This document shows positions 33,526 to 41,082 of a stretch of 64,000 nt of DNA, piece by piece. Position 1 is the first letter of the stretch. Each line of letters begins with the position of its first letter. The position numbers and the translations under genes are program-made. The stretch covers positions 2,170,001 through 2,234,000 of the forward strand of contig CAVUWY010000002.1 of NCBI GenBank assembly GCA_963745405.1, read 5' to 3'. A model generated the notes under the pieces. The model ran no database searches. It had not been told where the DNA came from and saw only the letters and a program-made list of their open reading frames with translations. The stretch is from C-114 sp963745405 (GTDB lineage: Bacteria; Chloroflexota; Limnocylindria; Limnocylindrales; CSP1-4).

Positions 33526-34743
33526 CTACGCGGACGAGCCACCCGCCGCCGACGACGACGACGAGGCCGACGAGGCGGCGTCCGCGCCGGTCAGGCCCTG
33601 GGCTTCGAGCCAGCGCTCGGCGTCGATGGCGGCCTTGCAACCGTCGCCGGCAGCGGTGACGGCCTGACGGTAGCGGTGGTCGTGGACGTCGCCGGCGATG
33701 AAGACGCCTTCGATCTGCGAGCCGGTCTCGTCGTGGACGACGAGATAGCCCTTGGCATCGACCTCGAGCCAGTCGCGGAACGCCTCGGTGTTCGGTCGAT
33801 GGCCGATGGCGATGAAGAGCCCTTCGGCGATCATCTCGCGCGCCTCGCCCGTGGCCGTGTCGCGGAGGCGGAGCCCGGTCACGTGGGCATCGCCGAGCAC
33901 CTCCTCGACGGCGGTGTTGTAGTGGATGTCGATCTTCGGGTGCTCGACGGCCCGGTCGACCATGATCCGGCTGCCGCGGAACTGGTCGCGACGGTGGAGC
34001 AGGTGGACCTTGCTGGCGAAGCGGGTCAGGTAGGTCGCCTCCTCGAGGGCCGTGTCGCCTCCGCCGACGACGGCGATCTCCATGTCCCGGAAGAAGAACC
34101 CGTCGCACGTCGCGCAGGCGCTGACGCCGCGGCCGCGGAGGCGTTCCTCGCTCTCGAGCCCGAGCCACATGGCCGACGCCCCGGTCGCCACGATGACGGC
34201 CTGGGCCCGGTACTCGACCCCGCGAGCCCAGACGCGGAACGGGCGGCTGCCGAGATCGACCCGGTCGATGTCGACGTCGACGAGCCGGGCGCCGAACCGC
34301 TCGGCCTGGGCGCGCATGGCGCCCATGAGGTCGGGGCCCTGGATGCCGTCAGGGAAGCCCGGGTAGTTCTCGACGTCGCTCGTGAGCATGAGCTGGCCGC
34401 CGGCGGCCGAGCCGGCGAGGACGGTCGGCTCGAGGTCCGCCCGGGCTGCGTATATCGCCGCCGTCAGGCCGGCCGGGCCCGAACCGATGATGAGGAGGGT
34501 CGTCTCGCGCGGCCCGCCGGTCTCGACGACGGCCGCCGATCCGCCATCTGCGGTCGGCTCGTCGGAGAGGATGGCGAGCGGTGCGCTCGAGAAGGACAGG
34601 CCCGCCGGACCACCCGTCGTCAGTGGCGTAGCCACGGCCGCGGCGCCGTTGGCGCCACCGGATCCGCCGGTCGCGTCGCCGAAATCGATGCTGAGGCTCG
34701 GGAACCGGTTCGTCGGCCCGTCGGTCCTGGTGTCGTCGGTCAT
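33526..34743 (-). CDS. trxB: Thioredoxin reductase with N-terminal extension
   Basis: A 405-residue FAD/NADPH reductase. The FAD motif is LIIGSGPAGLTAAIYAARA, the redox pair is CATC in VSACATCDGFFFRD, the NADPH motif is VVGGGDTALEEATYL, and the C-terminal FAD site is EGVFIAGDVHDHRYRQAVTA. Residues 1-80 are a Gly/Ala/Thr-rich extension absent from typical TrxB, and the last 20 residues are Ser/Ala-rich. Both ends look disordered. No thioredoxin gene is adjacent. A palindrome 70 bases upstream may regulate it. Confidence 0.92.
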   Translation of the reverse strand: MTDDTRTDGPTNRFPSLSIDFGDATGGSGGANGAAAVATPLTTGGPAGLSFSSAPLAILSDEPTADGGSAAVVETGGPRETTLLIIGSGPAGLTAAIYAARADLEPTVLAGSAAGGQLMLTSDVENYPGFPDGIQGPDLMGAMRAQAERFGARLVDVDIDRVDLGSRPFRVWARGVEYRAQAVIVATGASAMWLGLESEERLRGRGVSACATCDGFFFRDMEIAVVGGGDTALEEATYLTRFASKVHLLHRRDQFRGSRIMVDRAVEHPKIDIHYNTAVEEVLGDAHVTGLRLRDTATGEAREMIAEGLFIAIGHRPNTEAFRDWLEVDAKGYLVVHDETGSQIEGVFIAGDVHDHRYRQAVTAAGDGCKAAIDAERWLEAQGLTGADAASSASSSSSAAGGSSA

Positions 34744-34812
34744 TCGGGCTGGGTCCCCTGCCGTGGGCGTGCGAGTCGGGCCGCCCGATCGGACGATCGT
34801 AGCACGAACGAC

Positions 34813-34829
34813 ATACTCCCAGGGAGTAT
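34813..34829. promoter_or_regulatory. Perfect palindrome ATACTCCC-A-GGGAGTAT upstream of trxB
   Basis: Two 8-bp inverted arms around one central base lie 70 bases before the trxB start and 51 bases before the stop of the preceding LLM gene. The one-base centre is unsuitable for an RNA hairpin, so a dimeric protein operator is more likely. The AT(A)C-tract and G-tract form resembles sites of CsoR/CstR-type thiol or metal sensors; that comparison is inference. Confidence 0.6.
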
Positions 34830-34879
34830 CCCCGTGCCTCCGGAGGCGCCGGCCGACCGGTCGGGCGAGAGGGTGGGCC

Positions 34880-35776
34880 TCACAGGTCGCGGATCTGCGG
34901 GATGACCTCGCGGCCGATCAGCTCGAGCCGGGACACGTCGTGGATGTCGGCGATGCTGACGATCAGTTGCTGGACGCCGACGTCGGACAGCTCTCCGACG
35001 AGGTCGACGACGCCTGCCGGGGTCACCGTTCCGCGGCCGCCGGCAGATGAGATGTCGATGTCCTGGAGGGTCGAGCGCTCGATGTCGTCGAAGGGCCGTC
35101 CGAGCGTCTCACAGTGAGTCCGCAACACCTCGAACTTGTGGTGGAGCGCGGTCGGTCCACCGAAGACGTTCGTCGCATCGGCGTACTGGGCCACGAGCCG
35201 GAGCGTCTTCCGCTCGCCGCCACCCCCGACCATGATCGGTGGGTGGGGGCGGGAGAGCGCCTGGGGGCTGTTGAGGAGGCGGGTCGCCTCGACGTGACGG
35301 CCGTGGAACGGGGCCTCCGTGCCTCGCTCGCCGTCCCACATGTCGAGGACGTAGCGGAGGGTGTCCTCGAGCATCTCGAACCGCTCGCCGAGGGGCGGAA
35401 AGGGGAAACCGAGGCCGCGCGACTCCGACTCGTTCCAGGCCGCGCCGATACCGAGCCAGGCCCGGCCGCCGGACAGGACGTCGAGCGTCGTCGTCGCCTT
35501 CGCCCACATCGCCGCCTGGCGGTAATGGATCCCGCCGACCATCAGTCCGAGGCGGGCCCGGCTCGTCTCGGCCGCGATGAAGCCGAGGGTCGTCAGGCCC
35601 TCGAGCATCGGGTCGGTCTCCGGCCCGACGCCCCGGATCTGGAAGAAGTGATCCATGACCCAGATCGAGTCGAAGCCGACGTCGTCGGCCGTCCGGACGA
35701 TCCGCCGCAGGGTGGGACCGATCTCGGCCGCTCCGCCGGGCCAGGTGAAGGAGTCGATCTGGACGCCGAGCCGCAT
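34880..35776 (-). CDS. LLM-class F420-dependent oxidoreductase
   Basis: A 298-residue luciferase-like fold protein from ATG 35776 (MRLGVQIDSFTWPGGAAEIG). Markers are DSIWVMDHFFQIRGVG, RARLGLMVGGIHYRQAAMWA, GGRAWLGIGAAWNESESRGL and HPPIMVGGGGERKTLRLVAQ, typical of the F420-dependent TIGR03560-like group. Substrate unknown. It lies between trxB and the repeat-filled gap before cofE. It is one of five LLM proteins in the window. Confidence 0.88.
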   Translation of the reverse strand: MRLGVQIDSFTWPGGAAEIGPTLRRIVRTADDVGFDSIWVMDHFFQIRGVGPETDPMLEGLTTLGFIAAETSRARLGLMVGGIHYRQAAMWAKATTTLDVLSGGRAWLGIGAAWNESESRGLGFPFPPLGERFEMLEDTLRYVLDMWDGERGTEAPFHGRHVEATRLLNSPQALSRPHPPIMVGGGGERKTLRLVAQYADATNVFGGPTALHHKFEVLRTHCETLGRPFDDIERSTLQDIDISSAGGRGTVTPAGVVDLVGELSDVGVQQLIVSIADIHDVSRLELIGREVIPQIRDL

Positions 35777-35911
35777 GCTGGTCGCTCCTGTGGGACTGAA
35801 GGAACGGGGTCGCCGGGAGAGTACATCGGCCCGCGTTCCGGCTCCGATGCGGGTCGCGCGGCCCTCGTCCGCGACGCCGCCGAGGCGAGAGCGCGGAGTG
35901 GCGGCTCCTGC

Positions 35912-35956
35912 GGCACGGCGGCTGCCATCTGCGCGCCGGTGGATCATTACGCGGTC
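35912..35956 (+). repeat. Diverged single copy of the 50-bp repeat
   Basis: Matches the 50-bp family in order: GGCGGCTGCCATCTG, GCGCG, GG, then GGATCATTACGCGG (compare GGAGCACTAAGCGGG at 6.5 kb). It has the same orientation as the 6.5 kb copies and faces the two inverted copies 55 bases away. The remainder of the 409-bp gap (35777-35911, 35957-36010, 36111-36185) shows nothing recognisable. Confidence 0.55.
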
Positions 35957-36010
35957 CCCGCGTGCCCCGAGACGGTTTCGTCCCTCGTGGGACGACCTGT
36001 GGCGCGGTCG

Positions 36011-36110
36011 ATTCGCCCGCCTAACGCCCGCCCGTGAGACAGATGGCAGCGGTCGGGGCCGATCGAAGCCAAGTGATCACCCGCGAGACGAATGGCAACC
36101 GATCGGGGCC
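36011..36110 (-). repeat. 50-bp dispersed repeat, two tandem inverted copies
   Basis: On the minus strand 36060-36011 reads GGCCCCGACCGCTGCCATCT... and 36110-36061 reads GGCCCCGATCGGTTGCCATT..., a period of exactly 50 bp as at 6498-6597. The GGCCCCGA-CGG and TGCCAT-GTC blocks and a 3' CTTGGC or TTAGGCGGGCG block align with those copies. It lies just after the cofE stop. Confidence 0.82.
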
Positions 36111-36185
36111 TCGAGCCGACGGGGGCCGATCGCCACCTTGCGCCGGCCTTTCGCGCCGGGCCGCTCGCCGGGTCGCGCCGGCCCG

Positions 36186-36962
36186 TCAGCGGAAGAGGTC
36201 GAACTCGGCGGGCATGAGGATGTCGCGGCCGGTGCCGTCGCCGATGGGCGGATGGGCGCCGCGGACGAGGGCCGCCGGGCGCCCGGCCGACTTGCCGAGG
36301 ACGAGCTCGGCGGCCGAGGCGAGCTCGTCGGCCACCGCCCGGACGGTGGAGCGCATCGGCCGGCCGTCGCGGTCGGGTGAGCCGCGGAGGTCGTCGAGCG
36401 GCTCGAGCCCTGCCGCGCCGATGGCCACGTCGACGATGCCGTTCCGCCACGGCCGCCCGAACGAATCGGAGATGACGACTGGGACCGCGACCCCGAAGCG
36501 AGCCACGACGGCCGCCCGGATCTGCGCTGCCGAGGCGTCGGGGTCGACCGGCAGGAGGAGGACGATCGAGCCTGAGCGGGGCCCGACGTTCGAAGCATCG
36601 ATACCGCCGTTGGCGCAGACGAACCCGTGGCGCGTCTCCGTGATGATCACCCCGTTCGCCATCCGGACCACCCGTTTCGCCTCGCGGAGGACGACCTCGA
36701 CCTGCCGCGCGTCCTTGTCGAACCGCGAAGCGAACTCGATCGCCTCGGGCCTCGGCGTCACCGTCGTCAGGTCGACGACCGCGCCTTCTGCCTTCGACAC
36801 GACTTTCTGGGTGACGACGAGGACGTCGTCCGGTCGGAGCGGGAGGACCTCGCGGGTCCGCTCGACAGCCGCGCAGAGGAGCGCCGGCAGGTCGTCGCCG
36901 GCGACGACCTCGGGGACGCCGTCCAGCGCGACGATCTGGATCCGACCCTCGGCGGTCGCCAC
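36186..36962 (-). CDS. cofE: Coenzyme F420-0:L-glutamate ligase
   Basis: A 258-residue GTP-dependent ligase that adds gamma-linked glutamate to F420-0. CofE blocks are visible: PDDVLVVTQKVVSKAEGAVV, RMANGVIITETRHGFVCANG, GGIDASNVG, VVISDSFGRPWRNGIVDVAI and GAAGLEPLDD. It is a stand-alone CofE, without the nitroreductase-like domain of mycobacterial FbiB. It ends the F420 cluster, three bases after cofC. Confidence 0.95.
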   Translation of the reverse strand: MATAEGRIQIVALDGVPEVVAGDDLPALLCAAVERTREVLPLRPDDVLVVTQKVVSKAEGAVVDLTTVTPRPEAIEFASRFDKDARQVEVVLREAKRVVRMANGVIITETRHGFVCANGGIDASNVGPRSGSIVLLLPVDPDASAAQIRAAVVARFGVAVPVVISDSFGRPWRNGIVDVAIGAAGLEPLDDLRGSPDRDGRPMRSTVRAVADELASAAELVLGKSAGRPAALVRGAHPPIGDGTGRDILMPAEFDLFR

Positions 36963-36965
36963 GGA

Positions 36966-37640
36966 TCAGGCCGCGCCGACGAGCTCGGGGACGAGGCGCT
37001 CGACGAGGAGGAGGTCCTCGGGCGTGTCGACGTCGAGCGAGAGCGGGCCGTCGGTCAGCTCGACGAGCCGGGCACCGCTCGCCCGCGCGTTCGAGGCATG
37101 GGCCGCCCGGCTGTCGCCTCCGAAGCAGAACTCGATCGCATCGGGCGGGGCAAGGAGAAGCGCGTTCGTCCCCCGACCGTGGCGGTCCGGAACGATGACG
37201 ACGAGCGGCGCGTCACCGTCGGTGCGAGCCGCGAGCAGCGGCTCGACGATCGTGGCGATCTCCTCCGGGGAGATGAGCGGCAGGTCGATCGGCAGGACGA
37301 GGATCGCCTCGGCTCCACCGGCGACCGCCTCGTCGCGGGCCTGCTCGAGTCCGCTTATGAGGCCGCCGCCGCGCTGGCGGATCGGCCGTGCGCCGCCGGT
37401 GAGGGCGATCGCGCGGACCTCGTCATCGGGCGTGACGACGAGGGTCTCGTCGATGGCCGGCGCTGCGGTCGTCGCCTCGAGCGTCCGTCGGAGCAGTCGG
37501 ACCGCCAGCTCGTGCCGCTCCTCGGCGTCGAGCGACTCCCCGAGCCGCGACTTGGCCGAATCGAGCGATCCGACGGGCACGATCGCGACGAGCCGGGGGC
37601 GAGGCGCCGGGGCGGGTCGACCGCCGGTGTGCTGCTCCAT
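36966..37640 (-). CDS. cofC: 2-phospho-L-lactate (or PEP) guanylyltransferase
   Basis: A 224-residue CofC/FbiD nucleotidyltransferase that activates a three-carbon phosphate with GTP for F420 synthesis. Marks are VAIVPVGSLDSAKSRLGESL, ILVLPIDLPLISPEEIATIV and the GRGTNALLLAPPDAIEFCFG block, ending with PLSLDVDTPEDLLLV. Whether its substrate is 2-phospholactate or phosphoenolpyruvate cannot be told. It lies between cofD (21 bases) and cofE (3 bases). Confidence 0.95.
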   Translation of the reverse strand: MEQHTGGRPAPAPRPRLVAIVPVGSLDSAKSRLGESLDAEERHELAVRLLRRTLEATTAAPAIDETLVVTPDDEVRAIALTGGARPIRQRGGGLISGLEQARDEAVAGGAEAILVLPIDLPLISPEEIATIVEPLLAARTDGDAPLVVIVPDRHGRGTNALLLAPPDAIEFCFGGDSRAAHASNARASGARLVELTDGPLSLDVDTPEDLLLVERLVPELVGAA

Positions 37641-37661
37641 CTCCCGATCGTACGCGACGTG

Positions 37662-38606
37662 TCAGTCGCGGATGGAGCGGGCGAAGGAGAGGACCTCCCG
37701 TGCCAGCCGGGTCCGGGCGGCATCGTCGACCATGAGCGTGTCCGTCACGAGCGTCCGGAGACCGAGGGCCTGGACCTCCGGGGCGAGCGCCGCGTCGACG
37801 TCATCGAGGACGAAGCCGGTCGCGACCGGGGCGATGAGGCGGGCGACCCCGAGCGCGGTCGGCTCATGGCCGAGGCTCGCCAGCATCCGATCGGCCGGGC
37901 CCTTGATCGCCCGTCCGCCGACGATCGGGCTGACCGCGACGATCGGCGTGCCGGCTCGCCGGGCCGTGGCGAGAAGGTTGCGCACGTCGCGGACCTCGAG
38001 GATCGGGGCGATCGAGACGAGCGGGTTCGACGGCGCGACGACGATCACCTGGGCGAAGCCGATCTCGGCCCGGAACCGGGCGGGTGCCTCGGCCCGCTCG
38101 ATCCCGTCGAAGCGGACCTCGAGCACGGCCGGCTCCTGGTGGCGGTGGACGAAGTACTCCTGGAACTCGAGCCAGCCGTCGTCGGTCCGGATCATCGTCC
38201 GGACCGGCTCGTCGGTCATCGGCAGGACAAGGGCCTGGACGCCGAGCGACCGGGAGAGGCCGGTCGTCACGTCGCTCAGCCGCCCGCCCGCTCGCAGCCG
38301 GGCCGTCCGGGCGATGTGGGTCGCGAGGTCGCGGTCGCCGAGGCGGAACCACGTCTCCTCGCCGAGCCGGCCGAGCTGCCCGGCCGCCGCGTACGTCTCG
38401 TCGCGGATGCCCCAGCCGTTCACCGGATCCTCGATGCCGGCGAGGGTGTACATGACCGAGTCGAGGTCCGGCGAGACATGGAGTCCGTGCCGCTCGGTGT
38501 CGTCGCCGGTGTTGACGACGACCGTCAGTTCGGAGCCGACCGCGGCCTGCAGGCCGAAGGCGAGGCGCGCTCCGCCGACGCCGCCGGCGAGCTCGAGGAC
38601 GCGCAC
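37662..38606 (-). CDS. cofD: 2-phospho-L-lactate transferase
   Basis: A 314-residue CofD that transfers the phospholactyl (or phosphoenolpyruvyl) group to Fo. The GTG start gives VRVLELAGGVGGARLAFGLQ, with the Gly-rich loop. Other marks are VVVNTGDDTERHGLHVSPDL, DSVMYTLAG, ETWFRLGDRDLATHI and APSNPLVSIAPILEV. It is followed by cofC and cofE, and lies 3 bases after an LLM gene. Fo synthase genes (fbiC or cofG/cofH) are not in the window. Confidence 0.95.
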   Translation of the reverse strand: MRVLELAGGVGGARLAFGLQAAVGSELTVVVNTGDDTERHGLHVSPDLDSVMYTLAGIEDPVNGWGIRDETYAAAGQLGRLGEETWFRLGDRDLATHIARTARLRAGGRLSDVTTGLSRSLGVQALVLPMTDEPVRTMIRTDDGWLEFQEYFVHRHQEPAVLEVRFDGIERAEAPARFRAEIGFAQVIVVAPSNPLVSIAPILEVRDVRNLLATARRAGTPIVAVSPIVGGRAIKGPADRMLASLGHEPTALGVARLIAPVATGFVLDDVDAALAPEVQALGLRTLVTDTLMVDDAARTRLAREVLSFARSIRD

Positions 38607-38609
38607 GGG

Positions 38610-39569
38610 TCAGGCGCCGACGCCGACCGTCGGGGACGCCTCGATGGCCGCCCGCACCTCGCCGATGCGATCGATCGTCTCGCGGTCGTATGGCGCCGGG
38701 AGGCGGGCGATGACGTGGCGGAAGCCGAGCTCGATGTACGGCCGGAGCGTCGCTGCGATCTCGTCCGGCGGCCCGACGAGCGGGGGGATGTCGAAGTCCT
38801 GCTCCATCCCGTTGTGGCGACGGAGCTCGGCGAGACGCTCGACCGCCGAGTCGCGCGTCGCCCGGATGACCATCGGGAAGCTGACCGTCCGCTCGATGCT
38901 CGCCTCGTCCCGGCCGACGGCCGTGCAGTGCTCGCGAAGGACGGCGTCGTTGTCGCGGACCGCCTCGACCGTGCCGCTGGTGTTCCAGGCGTCCGCCCGG
39001 AGGGCGACGGTCCGCAACGTCTTCTTGCGGCCGGAGCCGCCGATGAGGATCGGCAGGTGCGCCTGGACCGGTCGCGGCAGGCAGAGGGCGTCGTGGACCA
39101 CGTAGAAGCGCCCGATGTGGGTGACTCGGTCGCCGTCGAGCAGCCGGCGGAGGATCGAGACGGACTCGTCGAGCCGGTCGAGCCGCTCGCCGACGCTCGC
39201 CCCGAACGGCAGGCCGAAGGCGTCGTGCTCCCGCTCGAACCAGGCGCCGCCGATGCCGAGGATCGAGCGGCCGCCGCTGATCGCGTCGAGGGTCGTGGCG
39301 AGCTTGGCGGTGAGGCCGGGCTCGCGGAACGTGTTGGCCCCGACCATGAGGCCGACCCTGACCCGCGAGGTCAGCGCGGCGACCCCGGCCAGGGCGAGCC
39401 AGCCCTCGAAGATCGGCTGCTCCCACGGACCCTGGATGGCGAGGAGGTGGTCCCACGTCCAGACGTCGTCCCAGCCGGCGGCCTCGGCCGCCACCGCGGC
39501 GTCGCGGAAGCCGGCCCAGTCGGACGCCTGGCTCCAGAGCTGGGCGCCGAAGCGGATCGGCTCGCTCAC
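38610..39569 (-). CDS. LLM-class F420-dependent oxidoreductase
   Basis: A 319-residue luciferase-like fold protein from GTG 39569 (VSEPIRFGAQLWSQASDWAG). Markers are DVWTWDHLLAIQGPWEQPIF, RVRVGLMVGANTFREPGLTA and GGRSILGIGGAWFEREHDAF. The start overlaps the stop of the FGD-like gene (GTGA 39566-39569), and cofD follows 3 bases later. Its place inside the F420 operon strongly supports F420 as cofactor; substrate unknown. Confidence 0.9.
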   Translation of the reverse strand: MSEPIRFGAQLWSQASDWAGFRDAAVAAEAAGWDDVWTWDHLLAIQGPWEQPIFEGWLALAGVAALTSRVRVGLMVGANTFREPGLTAKLATTLDAISGGRSILGIGGAWFEREHDAFGLPFGASVGERLDRLDESVSILRRLLDGDRVTHIGRFYVVHDALCLPRPVQAHLPILIGGSGRKKTLRTVALRADAWNTSGTVEAVRDNDAVLREHCTAVGRDEASIERTVSFPMVIRATRDSAVERLAELRRHNGMEQDFDIPPLVGPPDEIAATLRPYIELGFRHVIARLPAPYDRETIDRIGEVRAAIEASPTVGVGA

Positions 39570-40561
39570 GAGCGGAGCTTCGGTAGCACGTCGCGGCCGA
39601 AGACCTCGATCCATTCGGCCTGGTTGCGACCGACGTTGTGGAGGTAGACCTGGTCGAAGCCGAGGTCGAGGAAGCGCTGGATCTCGGCCCGGTGCTTCTC
39701 GGGGTCGGACGAGATGAGCATCCGGCCCTGGAAGTCCTCGGGCCGGACGAGCTTGGCCATCTGGGCCAGGTCGTGGGGGCTCCTGATGTCCTGTTTGGGG
39801 AACTTCATCCCGCCGTTCGGCCACTCGACCATCGCGTTGCGCAGCGCCTCCTCATCGGTGGGCGCCCACGACAGGTGGAGCTGGAGGATGTAGCGGAACT
39901 TCGTCGGGTCGTTGCCCGCCTCGATGCAGCCCTCCCGGCACTTGGCGAAGATCGCCTCGATCTTCTCCTCCGGGGCGCCGACCGTGATGAGCCCGTCGGC
40001 GAGCGCCCCGGTCTTCTTGGCCGTGATGGGGCCGGCCGTCGCGATGAGGATCGGCGGCGGCTCGTCGGGCAGCGTCCAGAGGCGGGTCGTCTCGAGCTTG
40101 AAGTAGCGGCCGTCGTGCTTGACGTCCTTGTCCCGCGAGCGGAACAGCTTGCGGATGATCTCGATCGCCTCGAACATCCGGGCGATCCGTTCAGGCGTCT
40201 CGGGCCAGTAGCCGCCGATGATGTGCTCGTTGAGGGCCTCACCGGAGCCGAGACCGAGCCAGTGGCGGCCCGGGTACATCGCGGCCAGGGTGGCCGACGC
40301 CTGGGCCACGATGGCCGGGTGCATCCGGAAGCTCGGGCAGGTGACGCCGGGCCCGATGTCGCCGGTCGTCCGGGCCCCGATGGCGGTCATGACGTTCCAC
40401 ACGAAGGCGGCCTGGCCCTGCTGGGGGACCCACGGCTGGAAGTGGTCGGCGGCCATGACGCCGGAGAAGCCGTGCTGCTCGGCCAGGGCGCTGTAGTCCG
40501 TGACCTCGATCGGCCCGAATTGCTCGAGCATCGCCGCGTAGCCGATCCGTGCCTGGCCCAT
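39566..40561 (-). CDS. F420-dependent glucose-6-phosphate dehydrogenase-like LLM protein
   Basis: A 331-residue LLM protein of the FGD-like group (TIGR03557-type). Marks are MAADHFQPWVPQQGQAAFVW, ATLAAMYPGRHWLGLGSGEA, LNEHIIGGYWPE and WIEVFGRDVLPKL at the C-terminus. Mycobacterial FGD1 reduces F420 with glucose-6-phosphate. Many relatives use other alcohols or sugars, so the substrate is uncertain. It would be a sensible F420 reductant in this F420 operon. It is 5 bases after the PPOX gene and overlaps the next LLM gene. Confidence 0.88.
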   Translation of the reverse strand: MGQARIGYAAMLEQFGPIEVTDYSALAEQHGFSGVMAADHFQPWVPQQGQAAFVWNVMTAIGARTTGDIGPGVTCPSFRMHPAIVAQASATLAAMYPGRHWLGLGSGEALNEHIIGGYWPETPERIARMFEAIEIIRKLFRSRDKDVKHDGRYFKLETTRLWTLPDEPPPILIATAGPITAKKTGALADGLITVGAPEEKIEAIFAKCREGCIEAGNDPTKFRYILQLHLSWAPTDEEALRNAMVEWPNGGMKFPKQDIRSPHDLAQMAKLVRPEDFQGRMLISSDPEKHRAEIQRFLDLGFDQVYLHNVGRNQAEWIEVFGRDVLPKLRS

Positions 40562-40566
40562 GGCGA

Positions 40567-41004
40567 CTACTCCTCGAACTCTTCGTGGATGCGCTCCGGG
40601 TGAACGTGGAACGAGATCCGCCGCTCGCCGCGGAAGCGGGCGATGGAGGTCGCCGCGACCTCCGGCGTCTCGTAGGCGCGGGCCATCGCCGCGATGTCGG
40701 ACTGGGCCGTCGCCTGGTCCTCGATCGGCTCGACGAGGCCGTTGAGGCCGACCCAGTCGTATCCCTCGGCGACCGTGAGGCTGATCCGCGGATCGCGCTG
40801 CAGGTCCGTCGGCCAGCGTCGCCCGACGGCACTGTTGATCACGATGGTCTCGCCCTCGAGCCGGTACCAGATCCGGGCCTGGTGGGGAGCGCCGTCGCGG
40901 CCGACCGTCGCGATCGTCGCGTACAGGCCGGGCATGCGGATGAAGCGGAGGCCGTCGGTCGAAAAGGTCGCCGGCGCGGCCGTGGCCGGGGCGGAGTCGG
41001 GCAT
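40567..41004 (-). CDS. PPOX-class (split-barrel) probable F420-dependent enzyme
   Basis: A 145-residue pyridoxamine-phosphate-oxidase-like split-barrel protein. Marks are LYATIATVGRDGAPHQARIW, IVINSAVGRRWPTDLQRDPR and ISLTVAEGYDWVGLNGLVEP, typical of the TIGR03618 F420-binding group. It is the first gene of the PPOX-FGD-LLM-cofD-cofC-cofE run. Likely roles are F420H2-dependent reduction or F420 binding; the substrate is not predictable. Confidence 0.88.
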   Translation of the reverse strand: MPDSAPATAAPATFSTDGLRFIRMPGLYATIATVGRDGAPHQARIWYRLEGETIVINSAVGRRWPTDLQRDPRISLTVAEGYDWVGLNGLVEPIEDQATAQSDIAAMARAYETPEVAATSIARFRGERRISFHVHPERIHEEFEE

Positions 41005-41082
41005 GGCCCGATGGTACGCGAGCGCCCGCGAGGACGCCGCCGGCGAAGGCGCCGCCGCTGGCCGGGCCGGCCCGGCCCGAGT

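Noticed and set aside
30661..34905. A 1414-codon open frame on the plus strand
   Set aside because: It is antisense to the ABC exporter, XRE and trxB genes, has very acidic and arginine-rich composition typical of GC-rich shadow frames, and matches no domain.
36034..39647. Two frames of over 1000 codons on the plus strand
   Set aside because: Both are opposite cofE, cofC, cofD and an LLM gene, which have clear motifs and operon spacing; the long frames arise from stop-poor G+C-rich DNA.
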